Source: Citrifermentans bemidjiense Bem
GTDB taxonomy: Bacteria; Desulfobacterota; Desulfuromonadia; Geobacterales; Geobacteraceae
Direction: 5' to 3'
Assembly (NCBI RefSeq): GCF_000020725.1
Contig: NC_011146.1
Location: forward strand, 1,921,501-1,985,500
DNA length: 64,000 nt
How positions within the stretch are numbered: the stretch's first letter is position 1; each line of letters starts with the position of its first letter. Of the stretch, positions 1-8,310 are shown piece by piece. Both the position numbers and the translations under genes were made by a program. Under the pieces are notes generated by a model. The model was not told the origin of the DNA, made no database searches, and saw only the letters and a list, made by a program, of their open reading frames with translations.

Positions 1-195
1 CTGATCTCCTTGGCACTTTGCCTGGCTCTGGCTCTGTCCTTTGCTGCTGGCTGCAAGAAGAAAGAAGAGGCTCCGGCTCCGGCTGCTGAGCAGGCTGCAC
101 CGGCTGCACCGGCTGCACCGGCACAGGCTCCGATGTCCTCCGCCACCGCTCCGGCAGCTCCGGCTGCTCCGGCCGCACCGGCTGAGCACAAGTAA
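1..195 (+). CDS. Ala/Pro-rich lipoprotein, 5' end cut by window edge
   Basis: The reading frame is open from base 1, so the true start probably lies upstream. The visible part is the end of a hydrophobic signal segment followed by a lipobox (FAAGC) and a short charged stretch (KKKEE). The rest is almost only Ala and Pro, with repeated APAAP units and no folded domain. It should be a small periplasmic, membrane-anchored lipoprotein. The low-complexity tail may act as a spacer; no function can be assigned. The gene ends just before a strong terminator. Confidence 0.65.
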   Translation: MISLALCLALALSFAAGCKKKEEAPAPAAEQAAPAAPAAPAQAPMSSATAPAAPAAPAAPAEHK

Positions 196-223
196 TTCGA
201 AACAGGGTCTCCCTGTTTCAAGA

Positions 224-254
224 AGCCCACAGAGTCCTCTGTGGGCTTTTTTTG
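224..254 (+). terminator. Rho-independent terminator
   Basis: An 11-bp GC-rich stem (AGCCCACAGAG pairing with CTCTGTGGGCT) is followed by a run of seven T. It closes the lipoprotein transcript before the ndk promoter. Confidence 0.85.
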
Positions 255-276
255 TATTTGCTCCCGCCTATTTGCC

Positions 277-306
277 TTGACAAGCGGCAGGCAGGAATGC
301 TAGTTA
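277..306 (+). promoter_or_regulatory. Putative sigma-70 promoter of ndk
   Basis: TTGACA at 277-282 and TAGTTA at 301-306 are separated by 18 bp, just upstream of the ndk ribosome binding site. The -35 match is perfect and the -10 match is moderate. Confidence 0.5.
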
Positions 307-342
307 AAACGGTCGTCTACTACAATGAATCCGGAGGAAGCA

Positions 343-756
343 ATGGAAAGAACATTTGCCATCATAAAGCCTGATGCAGTCGAGAGGAACGTCACCGGGA
401 AGGTCCTGGCGATGATAGAAGAGGGTGGTTTCAAGATCGTCGGCATGAAGAAGATCCGTCTCTCCAAGTGCCAGGCGGAAGGGTTTTACTATGTGCACAA
501 AGAGCGCCCCTTCTTCGGCGACCTCTGCGCATTCATGTCCCGCGGCCCGGTAATCGCGCTGGTGCTCGAGAAAGAGAACGCCATCGCCGACTGGCGCGGC
601 CTGATGGGCGCCACCAACCCGGCTAACGCCGAGGCAGGCACCATCCGCAAGGCTTTGGGCGTCAGCATCGAGGAGAACACGGTGCACGGCTCCGACTCCC
701 CGGAGTCCGCTTCCTACGAGATTCCTTACTTCTTCAACCAGCTCGAGCTGGTGTAA
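343..756 (+). CDS. ndk: Nucleoside diphosphate kinase
   Basis: The product transfers the gamma phosphate of ATP to nucleoside diphosphates through a phosphohistidine intermediate in the cytoplasm. The 137-residue product has the family's N-terminal [10 protein letters not shown] motif and the active-site segment [12 protein letters not shown], with catalytic His at about residue 115. I chose the ATG at 343 because GGAGG lies at 332-336. An in-frame ATG at 325 would place that Shine-Dalgarno inside the gene and add six residues not typical of the family. The gene has its own promoter and terminator. Confidence 0.96.
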   Translation: MERTFAIIKPDAVERNVTGKVLAMIEEGGFKIVGMKKIRLSKCQAEGFYYVHKERPFFGDLCAFMSRGPVIALVLEKENAIADWRGLMGATNPANAEAGTIRKALGVSIEENTVHGSDSPESASYEIPYFFNQLELV

Positions 757-781
757 TTCGCAACTGGTCTAGGCAGATCGA

Positions 782-808
782 AAGCCCTTCGCTAGAAGGG
801 CTTTTTTA
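782..808 (+). terminator. Rho-independent terminator after ndk
   Basis: AAGCCCTTC and GAAGGGCTT form a 9-bp stem followed by a T run. It sits only 15 bp before the rlmN start, so rlmN is either read through or has a promoter inside this short interval. Confidence 0.85.
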
Positions 809-823
809 TATCCGAAAAAGGCG

Positions 824-1879
824 ATGCAGAAAACAGACATAAAGAATTTGACCCTGCAGGGTCTCGAGTCGTACATCTCAGGGCTGGGCAAGGAGCGCTT
901 CCGCGCCAAGCAGATCTTCAAGTGGCTCTACCAGATGGACGCCGGAAGTTTCGAGGAGATGACCAACGTCTCCAAGGAGTTCCGGGTCATGCTGGGCGAG
1001 ATCGCCCAGATCAGCAACCTGACGCCCGAGGTGGTTGAGGCGTCGGAGGACGGGACCAGGAAGTACCTCTTCCGCCTGTCCGACGGCAGCGCGGTGGAGA
1101 GCGTCCTGATTCCCGACGAGGGGCGCAACACGCTTTGCATCTCGAGCCAGGTCGGCTGCGCCATGGGTTGCGCCTTCTGCCTCACCGGCAGCTTCGGGCT
1201 CTCCCGCAACCTCACCACGGCCGAAATTGTGAACCAGGTCTGCGCGGTGAAGCGCGACCAGCCGGTCAATAACATCGTCTTCATGGGGATGGGGGAGCCG
1301 CTGGCGAACCTGAAAGGGGTGATCCCGGCAGTGCAGATCCTGACCGACCCGGACGGCTTCCAGTTCTCCACCAGGAAGGTCACCGTTTCCACCTCCGGGC
1401 TCGTCCCCGAGATGGCGGAACTCGGGCGCGGCTGCACCGTGAACCTCGCCGTCTCGCTGAACGCCACCACCGACGAGGTGAGGAGCCGGATCATGCCGGT
1501 GAACCGCACTTATCCTCTGGCCCAGTTGCTCGCCGCCTGCAAGGCGTTCCCGCTTCCCTCCCGGCGCTGGATCACCATGGAGTACGTGATGATCCGGGAC
1601 CTGAACGACTCGCTTGAAGACGCGAAGAGGCTGGTGCGGCTGATCAGCAACATCCCCTCCAAGGTGAACCTGATCCCGTTCAACGAGCACGAAGGGTGCG
1701 ACTTCAAATGCCCCACCCAGGAGTCGATCGACCGCTTCCACAAGTATCTGTTGGACAAAAACGTCACCGTGATCACCCGTTCCAGCCGCGGCAGCGACAT
1801 CTCTGCCGCCTGCGGCCAGCTCAAGGGACGGCTGGATCAGGAGGACGGCGAACGCCGCAACTGCGGCTGCGAAGGCTAG
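824..1879 (+). CDS. rlmN: Dual-specificity rRNA/tRNA adenine-C2 methyltransferase RlmN
   Basis: This radical SAM enzyme methylates C2 of A2503 in 23S rRNA and of A37 in some tRNAs. The 351-residue protein carries the radical SAM cluster motif CAMGCAFC at residues 112-119, binding a 4Fe-4S cluster, and a late conserved Cys in SAACGQL consistent with the methyl-carrier/resolving pair of the family. Length is close to the usual 350-390 residues. The ribosome binding site is weak (AAGGCG). The gene is followed at 32 bp by mtnP with the same orientation. Confidence 0.95.
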   Translation: MQKTDIKNLTLQGLESYISGLGKERFRAKQIFKWLYQMDAGSFEEMTNVSKEFRVMLGEIAQISNLTPEVVEASEDGTRKYLFRLSDGSAVESVLIPDEGRNTLCISSQVGCAMGCAFCLTGSFGLSRNLTTAEIVNQVCAVKRDQPVNNIVFMGMGEPLANLKGVIPAVQILTDPDGFQFSTRKVTVSTSGLVPEMAELGRGCTVNLAVSLNATTDEVRSRIMPVNRTYPLAQLLAACKAFPLPSRRWITMEYVMIRDLNDSLEDAKRLVRLISNIPSKVNLIPFNEHEGCDFKCPTQESIDRFHKYLLDKNVTVITRSSRGSDISAACGQLKGRLDQEDGERRNCGCEG

Positions 1880-1911
1880 AGAGAACTGAAATAAAATCCC
1901 TGGAGGTAGAG

Positions 1912-2775
1912 ATGGCAAACGAGGTAATCGGCGTTATCGGCGGCAGCGGGCTCTACGAGATGGAAGGGATGACCGGCGTCGCCCAGGTGACGGTCGACAC
2001 CCCCTTCGGCAGGCCTAGCGACGAGTATGTGACCGGGACGCTGGACGGGGTCAGCATGGTATTCCTGCCGCGGCACGGCAAGGGTCACCGCTTCACCCCC
2101 AGCGAGGTGAACTACCGCGCCAACATCTACGGCATGAAGAAGTTGGGCGTCACCCGCATCATCTCGGTGTCGGCCGTGGGTAGCCTCAGGGAGGAGATCG
2201 TTCCGGGGCACATCGTGATACCGGACCAGTTCATCGACCGCACCCGCGGCTTCAGAAAGGACACCTTCTTCGGAAACGGCGTGGTGGGGCACGTCCAGTT
2301 CGCCGACCCGGTCTGCGCAGAGCTTTCCGATCTTTTGCACGCGGCAGCCGTCGAGGTCGACGCGGTGGTGCACCGGGGAGGTTGCTACGTCTGCATGGAA
2401 GGGCCCGCCTTCTCCACCCGCGCCGAGAGCCACCTGTACCGCTCCTTCGGGGCCTCCATCATCGGCATGACCAACCTCACCGAGGCGAAGCTCGCGCGCG
2501 AGGCGGAGATCTGCTACGGCGTCATCGCACTCTCCACCGACTACGACTGCTGGCACGACGCCCACGCGGACGTCTCGGTGGAGGCTATCATCGCCATCAT
2601 CAAAAATAACGTAGCCACCGCCAAGAAGATCATCCGCCAGGCCGTGGCGAAGGTCGCGGCAGGGCGCGGCTGCGGCTGCGGCGAGGCCCTCAAATACGCC
2701 ATCATCAGCGACACCTCCGTGATCCCGGTAGAGACCCGCGAGAACCTGGAGCTGATCATGGGGAAATACCTCTAA
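1912..2775 (+). CDS. mtnP: S-methyl-5'-thioadenosine phosphorylase
   Basis: The product cleaves methylthioadenosine with phosphate to adenine and 5-methylthioribose-1-phosphate in methionine salvage. The 287-residue protein begins with the PNP-fold phosphate-binding GGSGLY motif and has the purine-pocket and MEGPAFSTRAES segments of the MtnP/Pnp family. The start at 1912 is set by GGAGG at 1902-1906. A Cys/Gly-rich patch (GRGCGCGEA) near the C-terminus is unusual but occurs in a surface-tail position. Closely related purine nucleoside phosphorylases cannot be fully excluded by eye. Confidence 0.92.
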   Translation: MANEVIGVIGGSGLYEMEGMTGVAQVTVDTPFGRPSDEYVTGTLDGVSMVFLPRHGKGHRFTPSEVNYRANIYGMKKLGVTRIISVSAVGSLREEIVPGHIVIPDQFIDRTRGFRKDTFFGNGVVGHVQFADPVCAELSDLLHAAAVEVDAVVHRGGCYVCMEGPAFSTRAESHLYRSFGASIIGMTNLTEAKLAREAEICYGVIALSTDYDCWHDAHADVSVEAIIAIIKNNVATAKKIIRQAVAKVAAGRGCGCGEALKYAIISDTSVIPVETRENLELIMGKYL

Positions 2776-2857
2776 GGAACCGGCAGCCTTTGCCGATAGA
2801 TGCAGAATTAAGAATAGATTTGCCGTACCTCATCCCGCAACACTTCCAGGAGGTTTC

Positions 2858-3775
2858 ATGAGCATACTTGTCGTTGGTTCCGTCGCCCTTGATTCCGTCG
2901 AGACCCCGTTCGGCGAAAGGGAACGCGTACTCGGCGGTTCCGCCACCTACTTCTCCACCTCGGCCAGCTTTTTCACCGACGTGAACCTCGTGGCCGTGGT
3001 CGGGGAGGACTTCCCCGAGGAGCACACCAAGTTCCTCTCCTCCAGGAACATCGATCTCACCGGCCTCTCCAGGGTCCCGGGCAAGACCTTCCACTGGAAA
3101 GGGCGCTACGGCTACGACCTGAACGAGGCGCAGACTCTGGAGACGCACCTGAACGTCTTCGAGAGCTTCAAACCGGTGATACCGGCATCCTACGCCGGCG
3201 CCGAATACCTGATCCTCGCCAACATCGACCCCGAACTGCAGATGGAGGTGCTGAACCAGGTGCCCAACCCCAAAGTGGTGGCTTTGGACACCATGAACTT
3301 CTGGATCTCCTCCAAGCCTGAGGCGCTCAAGAAGGTGATCAGCCGCGTCGACTTCCTCATCATCAACGAAGGGGAGGCGCGCCAGCTTTCCGGGGAGGCG
3401 AACCTGGTGCGGGCGGCGCGTGCGATCATAGCGATGGGGGTGAAGAACCTGATCGTGAAGCGCGGGGAGTACGGCGTGCTCATGTTCAACGGGCACTCGG
3501 TGTTCGCGGCCCCCGCCTTCCCGCTGGAGGAGGTCTTCGATCCCACCGGCGCGGGCGATACCTTCGCCGGCGGCTTCATGGGGTATCTGGCCAACACCGG
3601 CGACGTCTCGGAGCAGGGGGTGCGGCAGGCCATCGTCTTCGGTTCCGTGATGGCCTCCTTCAACGTCGAGGCCTTCAGCCTAGACCGCCTGAAGACGCTC
3701 TCCTACCCCGAGATCGAGTCGCGCTACCGCAGCTTCAAGAAGATGACGCATTTCCAAGGGGTGGGGGAGCTCTGA
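2858..3775 (+). CDS. PfkB-family carbohydrate kinase
   Basis: This 305-residue ribokinase-type kinase phosphorylates a sugar or nucleoside. The N-terminal GGSATYFS segment matches the PfkB substrate-binding signature. The C-terminal DPTGAGDTFAGG (residues 228-239) contains the anion hole and the catalytic Asp at about 234. A clear AGGAGG precedes the ATG. The position directly after mtnP suggests that the substrate could be a ribose or purine-salvage product, such as 5-methylthioribose-related sugars or adenosine. That is only inference; family motifs do not fix the substrate. Confidence 0.85.
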   Translation: MSILVVGSVALDSVETPFGERERVLGGSATYFSTSASFFTDVNLVAVVGEDFPEEHTKFLSSRNIDLTGLSRVPGKTFHWKGRYGYDLNEAQTLETHLNVFESFKPVIPASYAGAEYLILANIDPELQMEVLNQVPNPKVVALDTMNFWISSKPEALKKVISRVDFLIINEGEARQLSGEANLVRAARAIIAMGVKNLIVKRGEYGVLMFNGHSVFAAPAFPLEEVFDPTGAGDTFAGGFMGYLANTGDVSEQGVRQAIVFGSVMASFNVEAFSLDRLKTLSYPEIESRYRSFKKMTHFQGVGEL

Positions 3776-3803
3776 TCGGCCTCGCTTGCTGAACCCCTCC
3801 TCA

Positions 3804-3832
3804 TTGACAACGATCTGCTAATCTGCTAATTT
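3804..3832 (+). promoter_or_regulatory. Putative sigma-70 promoter
   Basis: TTGACA (3804-3809), a 17-bp spacer and TAATTT (827-832 of the same kilobase) lie 27 bp upstream of the TPR lipoprotein start. They could drive the TPR/RodZ-like pair. Confidence 0.5.
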
Positions 3833-3859
3833 TCCCCGGTACCTACCGGCAGCCACCAT

Positions 3860-4621
3860 GTGAGGCTTATGCTCCGTCCGATACCGATCATGCTGTCCTT
3901 CGTCCTGCTCTTTGCAGCGGGATGCGCCCTGAACCAGGGGGACAAGAACCGGTCCATCTATCACTACCAGATGGGGCAGTCCTTTTACGCCGAGAACAAC
4001 TACACCGGCGCCCTCTTGGAGCTGAGCGAGGCCGAGAAGCTCACCCCGAGGGATCCGGACCTTTTGAACCTTCTGGGGCTTACCTACTACCGCAAGGGGC
4101 GCTACGATCTTGCCGAGGCGAAGTACCTGAAGGCGATCGACCACAAGGAGCGCTTCTCCGACGCCCGCAACAACCTGGGGGTCAACTACCTGGAGATGAA
4201 GCGCTGGGACGACGCCATCGAGCAGTTCAAGCTGGTGCAGGACGACATCTTCTACCAGGGGCAGGACGGCGTCGCCATCAACCTAGGTCTTGCCTATCTG
4301 GGCAAGGGGGAGTATCAGCAGGCCCTGACCGTGCTGCGCAACGAGGTCGGAAAAAACGGCAGCGACCCCCGCATCCGGCTCAACCTGGGCCGGGTCTATT
4401 TCGCCCTTCAAAAAAACGAACTAGCTGTCGAAGAGTACCAAAAGGCCCTGCAGCTGAACCGCTCCTATGCCTCCGCCTATTACCACCTGGGGCTGGCACA
4501 GATGAAGCTCAAAGACGCCGACGCAGCCAAGAGCGCCTTTCAGGATGTGGTCCGTTTGGCCCCGGATTCGGAAATCGGGCAGCTCTCCAGGGAGTACCTG
4601 GAACTGCTCAAGGTGAGGTAA
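3860..4621 (+). CDS. TPR-repeat lipoprotein (PilF/PilW-like)
   Basis: The 253-residue protein has a signal peptide ending in a lipobox (LFAAGC), so it should be a lipoprotein. At least five TPR motifs follow (for example LLNLLGLTYYRKGRYDLAEA and ARNNLGVNYLEMKRWDDAIE). This layout matches type IV pilus biogenesis lipoproteins of the PilF/PilW kind, which help secretin assembly, but generic TPR lipoproteins look alike. The start may be GTG at 3860 or ATG at 3869; both leave the signal peptide intact. The stop lies one base before the next start, so the two genes are probably translated together. Confidence 0.8.
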   Translation: MRLMLRPIPIMLSFVLLFAAGCALNQGDKNRSIYHYQMGQSFYAENNYTGALLELSEAEKLTPRDPDLLNLLGLTYYRKGRYDLAEAKYLKAIDHKERFSDARNNLGVNYLEMKRWDDAIEQFKLVQDDIFYQGQDGVAINLGLAYLGKGEYQQALTVLRNEVGKNGSDPRIRLNLGRVYFALQKNELAVEEYQKALQLNRSYASAYYHLGLAQMKLKDADAAKSAFQDVVRLAPDSEIGQLSREYLELLKVR

Positions 4622-4622
4622 C

Positions 4623-5444
4623 GTGTCTGAGCCAGAGCAGAACATGGGCGCGGAGATGCCCGTCGGCCAGTACCTGAAGAGCGTGCGCGAATCGCGCGGA
4701 CTCAAGCTGGAAGAGGCCTCCCAGGTAACCAAGATCGGCAAGAACTATCTGGTGGCGATCGAGGAAGGGCAGTTCGAGAAACTCCCCAATGTCGCCTACA
4801 TCAAGGGATTCCTAAGGCTTTACGCAGGTTTTCTCTCCCTTTCCGGCGACGAGATGGTCGCGAGGTACGAGCGCGAGCTGGTCCCGGCAGCGAAGCCGCA
4901 GGCAGAGCCCTCTCAGCCGCACCCGGGGATGGAGAACGTGGAAAAGGCGAAGCTCGCCAACCACGGGCGCTGGCTGATACCGGCGCTGCTGCTGGTCCTG
5001 GTGGTGCTCGCCGCGCTCTTTTACTCCGACGGCGAACAACCTCCCCCTCCGCCGCGGCCGGCTCCCCCGGCGCCGGTCCCCGCACCGGTTATGGCCCCCA
5101 TGACGGCGCCGGTGCAAAAGCAGATCAGTTCGGCGCGCCGGGCGCCTCTGGCCGAGCCGGCGCCCGAGAGTCCGCAGAGTGCCGCTCCAGCCGGCAAGCA
5201 GCAAGGCGTGGTCCTGAAGCTGCGTTTCAACCGCGACAGCTGGCTCAGCATCACCATCGACGACAGCATCTCCCAGCGCTACGACCTGAAGGCCGGCGAC
5301 ATCATCGAGTGGAAGGGACAGCGCTCTTTCTCCTTGGAACTGGGCGACGGCGGCGCCGTCGAAGGGGAATTCAACGGCAGGCCTTTGAAGGCGCTCGGGC
5401 AGGCCGGACAGCCGGCGCACGTCGATCTGAAAGCGGGACAATAA
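4623..5444 (+). CDS. RodZ-like helix-turn-helix membrane protein with DUF4115 domain
   Basis: The protein starts at a GTG one base after the TPR gene stop. Residues 14-78 are a Cro/RodZ-like HTH (VRESRGLKLEEASQVTKI). Residues about 117-135 are one transmembrane helix (WLIPALLLVLVVLAALFY). A Pro/Ala-rich linker and a C-terminal beta-rich DUF4115-type domain (about 195-270, beginning VVLKLRFNRDSWLSI) follow. This is the architecture of cytoskeletal RodZ, which links MreB to the cell wall machinery, and of its relatives. The TPR lipoprotein neighbour resembles the PilF-RodZ-like pairs found beside ispG in other bacteria. Confidence 0.82.
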   Translation: MSEPEQNMGAEMPVGQYLKSVRESRGLKLEEASQVTKIGKNYLVAIEEGQFEKLPNVAYIKGFLRLYAGFLSLSGDEMVARYERELVPAAKPQAEPSQPHPGMENVEKAKLANHGRWLIPALLLVLVVLAALFYSDGEQPPPPPRPAPPAPVPAPVMAPMTAPVQKQISSARRAPLAEPAPESPQSAAPAGKQQGVVLKLRFNRDSWLSITIDDSISQRYDLKAGDIIEWKGQRSFSLELGDGGAVEGEFNGRPLKALGQAGQPAHVDLKAGQ

Positions 5445-5618
5445 ATCCACGAGCCCCCCACTGCAACTCACTCCCAGCTCTGCGTCGATCATTAAAGCGG
5501 ACAAAATTCCAATGAAGACCATTTTGCGCGATAAAACTGTTTCGTTTCCCGCATCGGCACCCTCTCATCCCATGCCGGTAAATTACGTAAAAGATTCGCT
5601 CTTGGGGGAAAACCCCCG

Positions 5619-5646
5619 TTGACACCCCGGGGGGCGGTGCTAGAAT
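5619..5646 (+). promoter_or_regulatory. Putative sigma-70 promoter in a 239-bp gap
   Basis: TTGACA (5619-5624), 16 bp and TAGAAT (5641-5646) precede the receiver-only gene. The spacer is a run of C/G (CCCCGGGGGG). The rest of the gap 5445-5618 shows no gene. Confidence 0.55.
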
Positions 5647-5683
5647 CAAAGCTGCTTTTCTAATAAACGAATCGGAGCCTATC

Positions 5684-6064
5684 TTGCCAAAGCAGCCCAA
5701 GCGAATATTGGTGGTGGATGACGAGGAGAACGCGCGCATCGGTCTCTCCCGCTTGCTGGCCAAGGAAGGGTTCCTGGTTGACAGCGTTGCCAACGGTTTC
5801 GAAGCGCTTAACTACCTGCGCGAGCAGGAGGTTAACCTGATCGTTACCGACATCAACATGCCCGAGATGAACGGCATCACCTTCCTCAAGGAACTCAACC
5901 GGAGCTACCCCTCCAGCAACGTGATCATGATCACCGCTTACGGCGGTGTCGAGTCTTATATCGAAGCCATGAACCTCGGGGCTTTCGAATATATCAACAA
6001 GCCGGTGAAGATAGACGAGCTGAAGTCGATCCTGAAGAAGATCTTCAAGGAAACCAGCCACTGA
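5684..6064 (+). CDS. Single-domain response regulator
   Basis: This CheY-like stand-alone receiver has 126 residues. The acidic pair is in LVVDDEE, the phosphoacceptor Asp is at about 56 in VTDINMP, a Thr is in MITAYGG and the conserved Lys is at about 106 in NKPVKI. It has no output domain, so it must act by protein contact. The start is TTG at 5684, the only start in frame before the conserved core; the Shine-Dalgarno (CGGAG) is modest. A UspA gene and two more receiver genes follow on the same strand, but no cognate kinase motif is found inside this gene. Confidence 0.88.
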   Translation: MPKQPKRILVVDDEENARIGLSRLLAKEGFLVDSVANGFEALNYLREQEVNLIVTDINMPEMNGITFLKELNRSYPSSNVIMITAYGGVESYIEAMNLGAFEYINKPVKIDELKSILKKIFKETSH

Positions 6065-6093
6065 CTCTGAACACCGGTTCGCAGGGGGGCGAG

Positions 6094-6537
6094 ATGAGAA
6101 GCTTCGACAAGATTCTGTTTGCCACCGATTTTTCCGAGAGCTCGGACCATGCCTTCGAGTACGCGCTCACCATGGCCAAGCAGTTCGACAGCCAGCTCAC
6201 CATACTGCACGTCATCAACGAGCCTGTAGACCTGCGCGGCTTCTACGTGCCGCACATCTCCTTCGAGAACCTGGAAAAGGAGATCGAAGAAGGTGCCGAG
6301 AAGATGATGGGCAAGTTCTGCGCCAGCCGTCTTTCAGGCTTCACCAACTACCAGTGCGCCATCGTCACCGGCGTCCCCTGGGAGGAGATCCTGAAGCGGG
6401 CCGAAAACGACCATTCCTCCTGCATCGTCATGGGCACCCAGGGGAGAAGCGGGATAGACCACCTTTTGTTCGGCAGCACCGCTGAACGCGTGGTGAGAAA
6501 GGCGCTTTGCCCGGTGGTAACCGTCCGGCTCGCCTGA
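6094..6537 (+). CDS. Universal stress protein UspA family
   Basis: The 147-residue product is a single Usp domain. It starts with the ILFATDFSE motif and ends with the ATP-binding type signature GTQGRSGIDHLLFGSTAERV (G-2x-G-9x-G-S/T). ATP-binding Usp proteins act as dimers in stress, motility or redox control. The gene lies 29 bp after the stand-alone receiver and is closed by a strong terminator, so the receiver and UspA may form a small transcript. Confidence 0.92.
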   Translation: MRSFDKILFATDFSESSDHAFEYALTMAKQFDSQLTILHVINEPVDLRGFYVPHISFENLEKEIEEGAEKMMGKFCASRLSGFTNYQCAIVTGVPWEEILKRAENDHSSCIVMGTQGRSGIDHLLFGSTAERVVRKALCPVVTVRLA

Positions 6538-6560
6538 CTCCGGCGCCATAAGACTTCTGC

Positions 6561-6589
6561 GGGGCAGCGTTTTGCTGCCCCTTTTTTTT
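6561..6589 (+). terminator. Rho-independent terminator after uspA-like gene
   Basis: GGGGCAGC, a GTTTT loop, GCTGCCCC and eight T form a textbook terminator. Confidence 0.92.
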
Positions 6590-6626
6590 GATGCACCAAA
6601 ATCACTACAGAACAGGAAAACCCGTC

Positions 6627-7817
6627 ATGTCCCAACAGGATAAAGAGCCGCGCGGCCGCGTGCTGATAGTCGACGACGAGAAGGTCATCCTCGACCTTAC
6701 CGCCATCATCCTCAAAAACCGCGGCTACCAGGTCTTCACCGCACTTTCGGCGCTGGAGGGGCTGGAGGTCATCGAGAAGGAACGCCCCGAGCTCGTGCTT
6801 CTCGATTACATGATGCCGAACATGGACGGCCTCACCGCGCTCAAGGAGATCAGGCGCAGCTACCCCGATACCTACGTGATCATGTTCACCGGCAAGGGGA
6901 GCGAGGAGATCGCCGTCGAGCTGATGAAGGCGGGGGCCTCCGACTACATACTGAAGCCGTTCAACAACCAGGACCTGGTCGAGAGGATCGAGAGCGTCCT
7001 GAAGCTGCGGGGGATCGAGCTGCAAAACCGCGCCCTTTTGAGCGAGCGGGAAAGGCTTCTGGCCGAGATCGCGGACTGGAACCGCGAGCTGGAGCGCCGG
7101 GTGCAGGAAAAGAGCGAGGCGCTGCGCCGGGCCCAGGCAGAAGTGGTGCAGTCCGAGAAGCTCGCTTCCCTTGGCTACCTCTCCGCCGGGATGGCGCACG
7201 AGATCAGGAACCCCTTGAACTCCATAGCGCTTTTCGTGCAGCTGATCAAAACCGGGCTGGACGAGCACGAGCGCCTGGATTACGTGGAAAAGATCCTCAA
7301 AGAAGTCGACCGGATCGACAACATCCTGGCCAAGCTACTCGACGCCTCCAAGCGGCCGAAGTTCGAGATCAGCGAGGTGAGGGTGGACCGGGTCCTGGAG
7401 CACACGCTCGACGCCTTCACCCCGCAGCTGCGGCAGAAAAGGATCCGGGCGGTCACCGATTTCAAGAGCATCCCGCCTGCCATCAAGGCGGACCCGATGG
7501 AGATAGAGCAGATCTTCACCAACCTCTTTTTGAACTCCATCTACGTGATGCCTGAGGAGGGGACCCTCGCGGTGGAGCTGGAAGGGGACGAGCAGTGGAT
7601 CACTGTGAGGGTCTCCGATACCGGCCCCGGCATCCCGCCTGAAAACCTCCCCAACATCTTCGACCCCTTCTTCACCACCAACAGCCGCGGCACCGGGCTT
7701 GGGCTCTCGGTGGTCCTGCGCATCGTGAAGACCTACAAGGGGAAGATCGAAGTGGAGAAAAGCGACAGCTTAGGGACCACCTTTCTGGTCCGTCTGCCGC
7801 TTGCCCCCCCGAGGTAG
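6627..7817 (+). CDS. Receiver-histidine kinase hybrid, cytoplasmic
   Basis: The 396-residue protein has an N-terminal receiver (residues 10-125, phosphoacceptor Asp at about 60 in VLLDYMMP, Lys at about 110) and a coiled-coil linker (130-180). A HisKA dimerisation domain (phospho-His at about 191 in GMAHEIRNPLNS) and a C-terminal HATPase domain with DTGPGIP and GTGLGLSVV follow. No membrane segment is visible. A receiver placed before the kinase suggests that it integrates a signal from another kinase. ATG 6627 has an AGGA Shine-Dalgarno; upstream in-frame starts at 6588/6591 sit in the terminator T-run and are unlikely. Confidence 0.9.
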   Translation: MSQQDKEPRGRVLIVDDEKVILDLTAIILKNRGYQVFTALSALEGLEVIEKERPELVLLDYMMPNMDGLTALKEIRRSYPDTYVIMFTGKGSEEIAVELMKAGASDYILKPFNNQDLVERIESVLKLRGIELQNRALLSERERLLAEIADWNRELERRVQEKSEALRRAQAEVVQSEKLASLGYLSAGMAHEIRNPLNSIALFVQLIKTGLDEHERLDYVEKILKEVDRIDNILAKLLDASKRPKFEISEVRVDRVLEHTLDAFTPQLRQKRIRAVTDFKSIPPAIKADPMEIEQIFTNLFLNSIYVMPEEGTLAVELEGDEQWITVRVSDTGPGIPPENLPNIFDPFFTTNSRGTGLGLSVVLRIVKTYKGKIEVEKSDSLGTTFLVRLPLAPPR

Positions 7818-7892
7818 CGGGGGAGGATTCTCCCTTCCCTTTTGCAATACATTTTTGTATGATGGCGCATTCCATCGCGCTTTGAGGTTGAA

Positions 7893-8300
7893 ATGACAGC
7901 AGAAAACCGGAAAAAGATCCTCCTGGTGGACGACGACAAGTTCTTTCAAAAGGTGATGTCGGACGCCTTCGAGAGCGCCGGCTTCACGGTGGCCACCGCC
8001 GGCGACGGCCAGGCGGGGGTGGAGGCTTACGCCCAAGACCGGTTCGACGCCGTCGTTTTGGACCTCGTCATGCCCAGGATGGGGGGGGTAAGCGCCTCCC
8101 TCGAGATCGCCAGGCTGTCGGAAGATCCGGATCCCGTCCTCATCCTCTTGACCTCCATGTTCCAGGGCGCCCCGCACGAACACCCGATTCCGGAGATGGG
8201 CGCCAAGGTGCACATCCCTAAATCCACCCCACCGCTGGACATCGTCATCATCGTCGAGCAGCTCCTGGAAAGAAAGAGGCGCGGCTCCAGCGCCGCCTGA
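7893..8300 (+). CDS. Single-domain response regulator
   Basis: This 135-residue receiver protein has the acidic triplet in LLVDDDK, the phosphoacceptor Asp at about 57 in VVLDLVMP and a late Lys in HIPKSTPP. No output domain follows, apart from a short basic tail (LERKRRG). It lies 75 bp downstream of the hybrid kinase in the same orientation and is the obvious candidate partner. The loop after the Thr/Ser position is longer than usual (FQGAPHEHPIPEMG). Confidence 0.85.
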   Translation: MTAENRKKILLVDDDKFFQKVMSDAFESAGFTVATAGDGQAGVEAYAQDRFDAVVLDLVMPRMGGVSASLEIARLSEDPDPVLILLTSMFQGAPHEHPIPEMGAKVHIPKSTPPLDIVIIVEQLLERKRRGSSAA

Positions 8301-8310
8301 CGGAAACCCC

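Noticed and set aside
878-1918. Antisense frame opposite rlmN
   Set aside because: Shadow of a conserved gene, with no start signal and biased composition.
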